This document shows positions 49,204 to 62,148 of a DNA stretch of 64,000 nucleotides, in pieces. Source of the DNA: Gossypium raimondii (Eukaryota; Streptophyta; Magnoliopsida; Malvales; Malvaceae). The translations under genes were made by a program, and so were the position numbers. The notes under the pieces were generated by a model. The model searched no databases and was not told where the DNA came from. It saw only the letters and a list, made by a program, of their open reading frames with translations. Position 1 is the first letter of the stretch. The number at the start of each line of letters is the position of its first letter. The stretch is from the NCBI RefSeq assembly GCF_025698545.1, contig NC_068569.1, positions 18,414,001 through 18,478,000 of the forward strand, given 5' to 3'.

Positions 49204-51389
49204 TGTAATGACCCGATAGTCACGGGTATCAAAAAGTGTATTTTCGAGTCATCGTTTTCGAAAAACAGATTCGTAAATATTTACTAAAAATATTTACCAA
49301 GTTAGTTGTGTGGTTAATTAGATTTTGATTAGGTAAATTTGCTTAATTTAAGAGTAATTAGGTGTAAGGACTAGATTGCATATAGGGAAAATTTTAAATT
49401 ATAAATTAGAGAAAGTGAAGGGACTAAATAAGCAATTAAACCTTAAATTAACAAGTGTGTGGTATTGGTAATGAAATGTGTAACATTTAAATACATACAT
49501 TTATAATAATTGTTACTTACTTATTATTTAAGTAAATATTATTATATTATTATATTATAATGTTATAATAATTAAAACATAAAATAAATGAAAGAAAAGA
49601 ATAGAAAAGAACAAAGTAGAACGAAATAAAGAAGAAAAGGAGAAAAGTTAGGGTTTTCAAGGGTTCAAAGCTTAATTGGTAAGTCAATTTAGTCCGCTTT
49701 TCTTGTAATTTTTATATTTTAGAATCCTAGTATTAAATACTACTTAACCTATGTTGAAATTTTAGAAAATATTGAATTTTAGATGTTGTTCATGTTGAAT
49801 AATTTAAGTACTTGAGATTAAATTGATAGAATTTTAAGTTAGAAATGAAAAGGGATTGAATTGTAAAATAAATTATAAGTTTTGAGTATTAGGGACTAAA
49901 TTGTAAAAATTTGAAAATTAGGGATTTGAGTGAAATTAGTGAGTTGAATTTAGTCTAAAGTGGAAATTTAATGAAAATATAGAATTATTTTTGAAGAAAT
50001 AAAGTTAGTCTCGATTTAGGGACTAAATTGGAATTTAGACAAAAGTTGAATAAAAATTAAAATATTTTGTAACAGCCTGAATTTTCAGTGGTAACGGAAA
50101 CAGTGATTTCAAGTCACCAATTTCGATGAGTATGATCGTAAATTTTATTATTTAGTATTTATGAGTTAAATATGATTTTAGAAAGATTTGTGAAATAGTG
50201 ATTTGAGTTTAGAATGAATTATTAGGTTAATTGGTGTTGAAAACGGGGTATCGAGACCTCGATTTAATAAACTGAGCCATAAATATTTTTATAAATATTT
50301 ACGGAGTGTCATTAAGGTAGTATTAAAGTTTCATTAGAAAATTTTATCGTTTCGATAGTTAATTAATTAAAAAAGTCTAAATTGAAAAAGGTGTAAAACT
50401 TGCTAAAGTGATTAAATAGCATAAATGGTAAATAAAGGAGGACTAAAAGGGCAACTAGACACCCAAAAAATGGCTGAGGCGGCATAAGCAGAAAAAAAAT
50501 CTTGAAATTAGGTTATTTAAGGGCAAAATTGTAAATTTTATGAAATTAAGCTTAAATAAAAAGAAATCTAATGATTTCTAGGCAATTCTTCTTCAATTCT
50601 CAGCCAAAAACAGCCATTACAGAGCTTCTTAAGCTGGTTTTTATATTTTTACTTCATGTAAGTTTAATCCTTGCTTTTCTCTTGAATTTTTTATGTTTTT
50701 GAGACTTTTACAATTAGGTCCAACTATCTATTTCATTAGTTTTTGATATTATGGGCAATTTTGAAAGTTACCATTGATGAGTTCTGGATGTTTATAATGA
50801 ATTAACATGGGTTTGAAGCTTTAATTTTGTTATGATGATTTTATCAAGAAATTTCAATAGAAATTGATTTTAGAACCTAATTGTGAAGAAGATTAAATCT
50901 TAGGGTTTGACATTAAATTCTATTTATCAAAGGTTGTGTAATAGCTTATAATACTTAGATAAAATTTTAATTGAGAAAAATAAGCTCATTTGATGAGTTA
51001 ATTGGTAAGGACTAAATTGTAAAAATTGTAAAAGTTGAGGTAATTGTGTAATTTTGAAATTTGAAGGTTATAAATTGTGAATTAGACTGAAATTGAAATA
51101 TATTCTAATGAATGAAAAATTTTACATTCTAGATCAAGAGGTCATAGATCAGCGAGAAAAAGAGAAATTAGTCGAGTAGTCTCTGAACTATTACCAATTT
51201 TACAATCCAACCCAGGTAAGTTCATATGGTTAAACTTTCATGATTATTTATTAATTTAGGAATGATATAATATATTTATTCATATTTTGTTGTTGAAATT
51301 AAGATTATTGTAAAAGTATGAAAATTGAATTGAATGTTTAAAATGAGTAGAATGGAGGATTGAGTACGATCGTTCCGTGGCAAAGAATG

Positions 51390-51675
51390 AATTGACGGAT
51401 AAGACTATGGTTGGACCATGACAGTTTTTAAATGTAATACTATAATTGGGCTATGACATTTTAATGAAAAGACCATAACTTGATTATGGCATCTTGAACG
51501 TAAGACCATGTTTGGACCATGATAGTATATATACATGTGTAAGACCATAGTTGGGCTATTGGGCAATGGCATTCAGATGATAAAACCGTAACTGGGTTAT
51601 GACACTACAAATGTAAGACCATGGCAGGGCCATGGCAATGTATGTGTAAGACCATAGTTGGACTATGGCACAAAA
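51390..51675. repeat. Sub-repeat array, AAGACCATAGTTGGxCTATGGCA type, in LTR C
   Basis: About eight imperfect units pairing ACCATAGTTGG with a following CTATGGCA/CCATGACA, spaced 30-45 bp. Each is a small dyad (CCATAG...CTATGG). Confidence 0.8.
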
Positions 51676-52329
51676 AGAACGATGTACTTATATTCGTAAG
51701 TTGTTCTTCGATTCAGTAAGAAATGGTAAGAGACTTATGGGATTGAATTGAAAGATTTATAGATTATTATTGATATTGATATGAAGGAAGTGTGTTTATT
51801 GATTACATTGTATTTGATAGGGAAAAGTGTATGATTTATTTACAATTTAATTTATTATATTATATTAAGTTCGGTAAGATTAATGTTTAACCTATTGAAC
51901 TTGCAAAGCTTCATTAAGTTTACTCGTGTTGTTTAATGTTCTTGTAGATTAACGTGTAGTTGGAAGATCGGATCAACACATCAAGCTACACTATCCAGTT
52001 TAATCCGATAGTTTTTGCACTGTAAATTTTGGTTTATATGGCATGTATAGGGTTGAATTGACAATGATATAATTTCAAATGTGGTTGTGAATGATATATC
52101 TATTGTATGTATGTTTATGTAATTAGTAGTAGAATTTGATAAATCAATTAAATGAGTTAAACATGTAGGTATAAGTAAATGAAATATTTGTGATGTTATG
52201 TCATGTTGAGAACATGTTTTAGTTTGTATTAATTGCTTGGTTGGGATATATTGGTGTATGTAAATGTTGAGTGCAGGTTAATGTCAAAATGGGTGAGAAA
52301 AGTGGCCTTAAAATGACCTATTTTCGTCC

Positions 52330-52620
52330 ATATGAGCAGAGACACTGGCGTGTGTCTCAGCCGTGTGTGACACACGACCTGGGACATGGGCGTGTAGTCT
52401 GTCTGTGTGACCCATACACCTTAATTTCATAAATTAGTTACCCACACGACCTGGCACACGGGCGTGTGACTTGGCCATGTGACCCAAGTCAAAGAGTTAC
52501 ACGAGTAAGGATACGAGTTGGGATACAACCGTGTGCCTCATATCAAATGCCTACACGACCTAAGACACGGGCGTGTCTCCTGGCCATGTGAGCCACACGG
52601 ACGTGTGTCCCCTACTTCTA
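52330..52620. repeat. Sub-repeat array, ACACGGGCGTGTG type, in LTR C
   Basis: CG-rich palindromic units (GTGTCTCAGCCGTGTGTGACACACG, CTGGCACACGGGCGTGTGACTTGGCC, AAGACACGGGCGTGTCTCCTGGCC), homologous to the array at 24120-24510. Confidence 0.8.
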
Positions 52621-53227
52621 AGAAAATTTTTGAGATTTTGGGAATAATTCCCTGAGTACCCAATTTAATCCCGATTTACATCTAAGGTGAATATTGGGCC
52701 TTGAGGGTCCATCTAAGGGATAATATGAGTGTTATACGATTAATTCTTAGTATGTGTAACAAAGGTTGGGAAATGTCCGTATTTAATTCGTAAAGTTCAG
52801 TAATGCTCCGTAATTCTGTTTTGGTAACGAATAAGGGTTAGGGGTGTTACATATTCAATGTGAAATTGTATTGTATTGATGAATTTTATTTGTTTTAATT
52901 TTTGTAGCTAACATTGTACTGGAAACTTTGACTAAAAAAGGAAAAAATAAAGTCGACGAGGAGTAGCTCGAAAATTTTGGTTTGTATTTCTATAATTTGA
53001 ATTTAATTATTAATTGTTTTATTTTGATTTAAATGTTTATGGTAAGTAAATAAGGTAAGTGTTAGCATTTTTTATATTGAATTGAATGTATGTGAAATTG
53101 TGATTTATGTGATAATTGAGTATTGGATAATTGTGGCATTAGAAAAGTGAATTGAAATCCTATTAACTGTATTGGGCTAAGTTGGATATAGATGGCATGC
53201 CATAGGATTGGAAGAGTTCAGGGATAC

Positions 53228-56015
53228 TGTAACACCCCTAACCCGTCTCCGTCGCCGAATTTAGGGTTACGAGGCATTACCGAACAAACACAACCATTTT
53301 TAAAACCAATCTGATCACAACATGACAATTTAATTACTTTCGTATAGCTATTATAATTTACAATCAAAATGTAGTTAACATTGTACTCAAACCTATACAT
53401 GCCATAAGATTAAGTTCAAATTTTTAACAAAATACCCAAAAGAAGTCGATAGTGTGATGGACTATACTGATGATCCCCGAGCTCGTAACGCCTCCAAAAT
53501 CTATAAAATCAAATGAACGAAAACAAACAAAGTAAGCTTTTATAGCTTAGTAAGTCTATAGCATAACAACAAAAATATACATATATATTAACAATTACTT
53601 ATAGACAAATGCATACATAATTATCAACAATTAAAACCGGATGTATATACACTTTATTACTTGCACACTTTCAATTCACATATGTACTTATCATGTGCAT
53701 AAAATTTATCATACTCATATATACCAATCGTCTATTATATTCGTTTGTATATATATAGACTCATTTGAATTTATACTGAATACATAGCTAATACGTACAT
53801 TCAATATATATATATATACACATATTCATCATATACATTTAAATGAGTACATTTATATATATATCCCAATTACATACATAAGCAATTATCAAACACATAG
53901 GCTCAACTTATATGTATTTAACAACCACATATACCTAATGTACATATGCCTTTATTATTTGTATACTCCAAATGCATACAACTATGTTTAACCACAAAGA
54001 TAAACCGAAATGTAGATGTATACTCACCAAGCGTATAAAACCTAATGTTTATGTATTCATCGATTTCATATAACCAAAATCATAGATATAACAATTTCAT
54101 ATTTTCACATAATTTAAATAGATTCACCGGCACTTAGCCTGCTAGGTTTTAAAACCTGATTCAGTACACCGACTTTTAGCCTGCTAGACCTATAGTCCGA
54201 AATGTATCACCGGCATTAAGCCTGCTAGACGTAAAGTCTGAATTATTTCATCGGCATCAAGCACATAGGCACATAGCTTTGAATAACTGAGATGCAAAGT
54301 TAATCTTTCATATAAATCTTTATAACACACATAGATCTTTCTCAAAAACTATATCTCGATAAGAATTGTTTTATATTCAACTCTTCATAGCAACCTCACA
54401 TTCAACCACATATACATAATTCACAACATTAAGTTCAACTCAAGAAACTCAAATCCTATTTTCGATTCACATGTACAATTATATATAATTATTAACATTA
54501 GATTCAACTTAAAGAAACTTGTATCTTACATTCTAACCTCTTATATATATATATATATATATATATTTCATATCATTTCATTCAATTCAAAACATTGCAT
54601 CATTTATTCAACCACATATACACATACAATTTATATCATTAAATTCAACTTAAAGAATTTGTATTACACATTCGAACAATATCATATATTTATTTAATAT
54701 ATGCTATTAACTTCATCTTATTAAACTCAAGCATGCACGATATAACATATTCAATATTTGTAAAATAAAATTTCAACATTCCAATTTCTACTTGTATATC
54801 CTGTTAACAATATGAAAATAACAAAGCTAATTCAACTTATTAAACTTAAAACATACATTCGCTAACAATTTATATAATTCATAAAATCAAATTTAGCTTA
54901 TAGAACATAAAATTCAGCTTATAGAACATATATATATTCTAATTTAATGACATACATTTGCTATTAGACTTATTTCGGATATCAGCGGACACGATCGACT
55001 ATTCGATTACTTTCGTTTTTCCCCGATCCAAATTCGTTTTCTTCGTTTCTTGATCTAAACATAATCAAATTTAACCTTTTTATTCATCAAAACATTCAAT
55101 TAAGTTCAAAAATACATAAATGGTAAAATTACCATTTTGCCCCTAACATTTTACACTTTTTGCAATTTAGTCCTTTTTGCACAAAACACAAAATACACAA
55201 AATTTGCCCATACCACACAAGGGCCGAATATTCATGGTTCTCATACAAGTCCACACATTGCATTTATTTCACACTTTAGTCCCCCAAAAATTTAATTTCA
55301 CAATTTAACCCTAATTACTCAATTTCATCAAAAATTCAAAAACAATACATGTTAATCTAACAAATATATTTCATATTTCACCTACTAGCATCATAAAATT
55401 CAAGCATTCATCAATGGCACATTTCAAAATTATTCACAATTCACAAAATTAAGACATGGGTTTTGAAGAACACGAAGCAACGATCTTAAAAACGTAAAAT
55501 TTTTTAAAAGCCCAACAAAATACATACCTAAATTAAGGATTACAAGTGCGAACCAAGCTTTCTTTTTTTTTCTTTGTCTTTTGAAGTTTCGCTAAAATGA
55601 TGAACCTTTTGCATGTTTCTTTTATTTTTATGTTTTATTATAACATATATTATCAAAATTTTAGTTTACCAATTTAACCTTAAATAATTAATATACAAAA
55701 CATATAATATAAGGTCATTCTTGACCATTGGCATCCACTAACTTATATAGTGGGCTAATTGCATCATAGAACCTCTAAATTATAAAGACAACAACAATTA
55801 AACACTTTCATATTTAACCACTAAATTTTCATTTTATGCGATTTAATCTTTTTTATTTAATCAGACACTCAAACGACAAAATTAAAACACGAAAATTTCA
55901 CACAATTAAATTAACACATAGTAAACACACAAAATAATATTAAAATATTTTTTTAACTCGGACTTGTGGTCTCGAAACCACTATGTCCAATTAGAGTCGA
56001 AATCGGGCTGTTACA
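53228..56015 (-). repeat. 3' LTR of the complete chromovirus
   Basis: 2788 bp, TGTAACACCCC...GGGCTGTTACA on the plus strand. Compared with the other LTR I see a few tens of substitutions and small indels, including a degraded CCTGCTAGGCACATAGCC unit near 54260. Confidence 0.93.
54122..54285. repeat. Sub-repeats, CACCGGCxTxxAGCCTGCTAG type, and TA microsatellite in the LTR
   Basis: Four units of roughly 40 bp (CACCGGCACTTAGCCTGCTAG, CACCGACTTTTAGCCTGCTAG, ...). The same array lies at 61686-61855 in the other LTR. A pure TA run follows at about 54541-54566 and is longer in the other LTR (62119-62144). Confidence 0.75.
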
Positions 56016-56030
56016 ACTCTCCCCCCTTTA
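56016..56030 (-). other. Polypurine tract of the complete chromovirus
   Basis: Minus-strand TAAAGGGGGGAGAGT directly before the 3' LTR; primes plus-strand DNA synthesis in LTR retroelements. Confidence 0.9.
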
Positions 56031-59000
56031 GGGATTTTCGTCCCCGAAAATCTTACCGGTGAATAGGTTTGGATAACGTTCTTTCATTGCATCTTCTGAC
56101 TCCCAAGTTGCTTCTTCAACTCCGTGTTTATGCCACAATACTTTGACTAACGGAATTTTCTTATTTCGTAACTCTTTAACCTCACGAGCTAGAATGTAAA
56201 TCGGTTCTTCTTCATATGACATATCAGATCTAATCTCAATCTCTGACGGACTAATCACATGTGTAGGATCGGATCGGTACCTACGAAGCATCGAAACATG
56301 AAATACATTGTGAATCTTTTCTAGCTCAGGTGGTAACATCAATCTATAGGCAACCGGTCCGACACGCTCTATAATCTCATACGGTCCAATGAATCTCGGA
56401 CTCAATTTGCCTTTACGACCGAATCTGAGTATTTTCTTCCACGGTGATACTTTGAAAAACACTTTGTCCCCGATCTGAAATTCTATATCCTTTCTTTTCA
56501 AATCCGCATAAGATTTCGGCGGTCCGATCTTGATTTCGACTATCCCGAATCACTTTTACTTTCTGTTCGGCATCTTTAATCAAATCAACTCCGAAAATTT
56601 TATTTTCACCGAGCTCGGTCCAAAACAATGGTGTACGGCATTTACGACCGTACAAAGCCTCGTAAGGTGCCATTTTGATACTAGATTGAAAGCTATTATT
56701 ATAAGCAAATTCAATCAAAGGTAAGTATCGTTCCCACGTACCTTCAAACTCGAGAATGCAACATCTCAACATATCCTCAAGTATCTGAATGATTCGCTCG
56801 GATTGACCATCTGTTTGCAGATGAAAAGCTGTGCTAAAATGTATCTTCGTACCTAAAGCATCTTGTAATTTCTTCCAAAACCGCGATGTAAATCTCGGGT
56901 CTTTGTCTGAAATAATAGAAACAGGTACTCCGTGCAACCTCACAATCTGAGAAATGTACAATTCAGCAAGTTTATCAAGTGAATAATCAATACGGACCGG
57001 AACAAAGTGAGCCGATTTTGTTAATCTATCAACAACAACCCAAATTGCATCTTTCTTGCTTGGTGTTAACGGTAAACCGGATACAAAATCCATCGTAACT
57101 CTGTCCCATTTCCATTCAGGTATCATGACCGGCTAAAGCAATCCAGATGGTACCTGATGCTCGGGTTTTACTTGCTGGCATATTAAACATTTCGAAACAA
57201 AGTCAGAAATGTCTCGTTTCATACCATGCCACCAATAGTGTTGTTTCAGATCGTTATACATTTTCGTACTACCTGGATGAACAGAAAATTGACTATTATG
57301 GGCTTCATTCAAAATCATCTGAATTAATTCTGGATTTTTCGGAACACATAATCGGTTTCTGAATCTCAAACAGTCCTCAGCATCAACTAGAAACTCTGAA
57401 TCAACATTTAAATCACACTGAGTTCGTTTTGCAATTAAATCATCATCGGCTTTCTGAGCTTCACAAATCTGTTGAACAAATAAAGGTTTTACTTTCAACT
57501 CAGCTACTATTGTTCCATCATCAGACATAGCCACATGCGCGTTCATTACACGCAAAGCAAACAGTGATTTTCGACTTAGGGCATCAGCAACAACATTAGC
57601 CTTTCCCGGATGATAGTCAATCACAAGCTCGTAATCTTTTAGTAATTCTAACCATCGGCGCTGTCTCAAATTCAGATCCTTCTGAGTCATCAAATACTTC
57701 AGGCTTTTGTGATCGGAATAAACATGACATTTTTCACCAAACAGATAGTGGCGCCATATTTTCAACGCAAATACAATAGCGGCTAATTCCAAATCGTGCG
57801 TTGGATAGTTCTTTTCATGCGGCTTTAACTGCCTCGAGGCATAGGCTACAACTTTGCCTTCTTGCATCAAAACACAGCCCAAACCATTTAAGGATGCATC
57901 ACTATAAATAACAAACTCTTTACCCGATTCTGGCTGAACTAAGACTGGAGCTTCGGTCAAAAGAACTTTCAATTGATCAAAACTTTTCTGACACTTTTCT
58001 GACCACTCGAACTTAACGTCTTTTTGTAGTAACTTTGTCATCGGGGTCGCAATCACAGAGAACCTTTTCACGAACCGTCTATAATAACCAGCGAGCCCAG
58101 AAAGCTTCGAACTTCCGAAACATTCCTCGAAGGTTTCCAATCAAGTATAGCTGAAATTTTACTCGGATCAACCCGAATACCCGATGCTGATACAACATGG
58201 CCCAGAAAACTGACTTCACGTAACCAGAACTCACATTTACTAAACTTTGCATACAACTGCTTTTCTCGCAAAGTTTGTAATACAAGTCTCAGATGTTCGG
58301 CATGCTCATTTTCGTCTCGAGAGTAGATCAAAATGTCATCAATAAATACTACCACAAACCGATCCAGATACTTCCTAAAGATCCGATTCATCAAATCCAT
58401 GAAAATAGCAGGTGCATTAGTAAGTCCGAACGGCATAACAAGAAACTCATAATGTCCGTACCTCGTTCGGAAAGCAGTCTTTGGCACATCAGAGTCTTTA
58501 ACTAGCAACTGATAGTAGCTTGATCTCAGATCTATCTTCGAAAACACAGTAGCCCCTTTCAACTGATCGAACAAATCATCAATCCGTGGTAACAGATACT
58601 TATTCTTTATAGTCACCTTATTGAGTTGCCGGTAATCAATGCACATTCTCATCGTTCCGTCTTTCTTTTTCACAAACAAAACTGGTGCACCCTAAGGAGA
58701 GAAACTCGGTCGTGCAAAACCTTTATCAGTCAACTCTTGCAACTGTACTTTCAATTCTTTTAATTCGGTCGGTGCCATACGGCATGGAGCTATCGAGATT
58801 GGAGTCGCCCCTGGTACTAACTCAATACCAAACTCTACCTCTCGAATAGGTGGCAAACCCGTAATTCTTCTGAAACACGTCGAATACTCACACACCATGC
58901 ACAGATTCAATCTTTTTTCGGTCACTTTACTATCAAGAACAAATGCAAGGTAAGCTTCACAACCTTTTCTCACATACTTCTGAGCCGACATCGATGATAT

Positions 59001-60657
59001 TATTGCTGGTAAACCATTCAGATCATTAGATTCAATCCGAATAATCTCATCATTCTGACACCGTAGATCAATAGTTTTCCGTTTGCAGTTTACTATAGCA
59101 TCATGCAGAGTTAACCAATCCATACCCAAAATTATATCAAACTCTTCGAATGGTAGCAACATCAAATCAGCTGGAAAACATAAATCTCGAATCATCAACG
59201 GACAATTCTTGCACACTTTGTCAACCAAAACACACCGGCCCAGGGGGTTCGATACTTTAATTACAAACTCAATAGACTCAACAGGCAAAGTCTTACTGAA
59301 TACTAAATTCTCGCACACATAAGAATGAGTCGAACCAGGATCAATCAATGCAATAACATTAGTATCATAAAGAGTGAAAGTACCAGTAATAACATCTAGA
59401 GAAGAAGCCTCCTCCCGAGCTCGGATGGCATATGCTCTGGCAGGTGCACGAGCCTCAGATCGAACTGCCGTGTCCTTTGTCCCTCTTTGACTACCACTTA
59501 CATTACCCAAATGTCTTGGTGGTCTACCTCGTACTGACACATTACTCGGTCTGGTATTCTGCATAGTGTTTTGCTCAGCTACCATCGGACAGTCTCGAAT
59601 GAAATTATCCTTTGAACCACACTTAAAGCAAGATCGATCATGTAATCTGCAATCTCCAGGATGCCATTTCCCGCAATGCTTGCACTCTGATCTATTTTGT
59701 TGAACACTATCAACGCTAGCAACTGAAGTAGCTCGTGAACTCACAGGGGGTCGATCTCGATCATACTTAGGAAACCCTACAGTAGCTTTAGATCGGCTAT
59801 GATCCTCTCTGGATTTTCTTGAGGTCGACTGTAACGATTTACTAAATGATCGTTTACGGGAATCTCGAGCTTCATAGTCAGCTTTCCTCTTCTTTTTCCC
59901 GAGCTCTTCAACTTTACAAGCTCGTTCAACAAGTACTACGAACTCATTTATCTCAAGTATGCCCACTAACAGTTTAATATCTTCATTCAGCCCATCTTCA
60001 AATCTTTTACACATAATAGCTTCAGTCGAAACACACTCGAGCATATCTACTGAGTCTCACAAATTTCCGTTCATATTCATCACATCACATCCGACCTGTT
60101 TCAATTCAAGAAATTCCTTACGTTTCGATCAATGAATCTCTGGTGATGTATTTCTTACTAACTCATCGAAAGAATTCCAGTCACTCGCTCTTTCGGAACC
60201 ACCGATACTAGTGTATTCCACCGTGATATGCAAAGGTCCCGTAGCAAGGATATGGCACATTTCAAGCACTCATCGGGGTGCAAGACAACTCATCAAATAC
60301 TCAAATAGTATTATCAAGCGAAATTCATTTCGCTCGGATCATCATCATCAGTAGCTCTGAACTCTTCGGCCCCGTGTTTTCGAATTTTATCAACAGGAGG
60401 CTTAAGTAATCTCATCGGATCACTTACTTGAGGTATAACAGGAACCGAAGATGGATTAGTCGGGGTGGAGGTTGTTGTGCAACCGGATTAGTTCGAACAT
60501 ATTGAGTAAACCAGACATTCATCATTTGGTAAAAGGCTTGTTTAGCCTCTCCTTCCTGGTTACTCGAGGTCTGTCGAGAATTTACCGGCTCTGTCCCTTG
60601 CGCGGGAGTAGGCGCTATACTCTCAACATCATTAGCTACGGCTCGATCGGGATCCAT
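56028..60657 (-). pseudogene. gag-pol of the chromovirus, interrupted
   Basis: Gag starts at ATG 60657 (MDPDRAVANDVES) and shifts frame near 60470; another break near 60045 precedes the block with FEDGLNEDIKLLV. Zinc knuckle CFKCGSKDNFIRDC has Asn where CCHC needs His. Protease ALIDPGSTHSYV, later IILGMDWL. A TAG in SP*GAPVLF near 58693 separates protease from [51 protein letters not shown]. Frame change near 58100 at the RT/RNase H link. RNase [24 protein letters not shown]. Integrase: [23 protein letters not shown], a TAG near 57133, [32 protein letters not shown] (D, D, E present). Frame change near 56500, then LPPELEKIHNVFHVSMLRRY and the chromodomain end. At least five lesions. Confidence 0.92.
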
Positions 60658-60777
60658 TACTATACGAAAACACATTTTTAGATGTCAGCAGTCATCACAC
60701 TATCTCAGTATAAAAATTATGGCATGTATAGCTAGACTCATACACACTACGTTAGTCCGAGAATCGACTAAACCGTA

Positions 60778-60789
60778 GCTCTGATACCA
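60778..60789 (-). other. Primer binding site, initiator tRNA-Met type
   Basis: Minus-strand TGGTATCAGAGC, six bases after the 5' LTR, complementary to the 3' end of plant initiator tRNA-Met; usual for plant gypsy elements. Confidence 0.92.
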
Positions 60790-60795
60790 ATAAAA

Positions 60796-62115
60796 TATAA
60801 CACCCCTAACCCGTCTCCGTCGCCGAATTTAGGGTTACGAGGCATTACCGAACAAACACAACCATTTTTAAAACCAATCTGATCACAACATGACAATTTA
60901 ATTACTTTCGTATAGCTATTATAATTTACAATCAAAATGTAGTTAACATCGTACTCAAACCTATACATGCCATAAGATTAAGTTCAAATTTTTAACAAAA
61001 TACCCAAAAGAAGTCGATAGTGTGATGGACTATACTGATGATCCCCGAGCTCGTAACGCGTCTCCAAAATCTATAAAATCAAATGAACGAAAACAAACAA
61101 AGTAAGCTTTTATAGCTTAGTAAGTCTATAGCATAACAACAAAAATATACATATATATTAACAATTACTTATAGACAAATGCATACATAATTATCAACAA
61201 TTAAAACCGGATGTATATACACTTTATTACTTGCACACTTTCAATTCACATATGTACTTATCATGTGCATAAAATTTATCATACTCATATATACCAATCG
61301 CCTATTATATTCGTTTGTATATATATAGACTCATTTGAATTTATACTGAATACATAGCTAATACGTACATTCGAATATATATATATACACATATTCATCA
61401 TATACATTTAAATGAGTACATTTATATATATATATATATCCCAATTACATACATAAGCAATTATCAAACACATAGGCTCAACTTATATGTATTTAACAAC
61501 CGCATATACCTAATGTACATATGCCTTTATTATTTGTATACTCCAAATGCATACAACTATGTTTAACCACAGCATAAACCGAAATGTAGATGTATACTCA
61601 CCAAGCGTATAAAAACCTAATGTTTATGTATTCATCGATTTCATATAACCAAAATCATAGATATAACAATTTCATATTTTCACATAATTTAAATAGATTC
61701 ACCGACACTTAGCCTGCTAGGTTTTAAAACCTGATTCAGTACACCGGCTTTTAGCCTGCTAGACCTATAGTCCGAAATGTATCACCGGCATTAAGCCTGC
61801 TAGACGTAAAGTCTGAATTATTTCACCGGCATCAAGCCTGCTAGGCACATAGCCTGAATAACTGAGATGCAAAGTTAATCTTTCATATAAATCTTTATAA
61901 CACACATAGATCTTTCTCAAAAACTATATCTCGATAAGAATTGTTTTATATTCAACTCTTCATAGCAACCTCACATTCGAACCACATATACATAATTCAC
62001 AACATTAAGTTCAACTCAAGAAACTCAAATCCTATTTTCGATTCACATGTACAATTATATATAATTATTAACATTAGATTCAACTTAAAGAAACTTGTAT
62101 CTTACATTCTAACCT

Positions 62116-62148
<33 letters not shown>

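Larger units (their letters stand above)
50068..52851 (+). mobile_element. Solo LTR (C) nested in LTR B
   Basis: TGTAACAGCC to GGGGTGTTACA, 2784 bp. Flanks TATTT (50063-50067) and TATTC (52852-52856) form a near-perfect target duplication. Contains GGTATCGAGACCTCGA, also present in the LTR at 26-29 kb, and two sub-repeat arrays. No internal genes. Confidence 0.85.
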
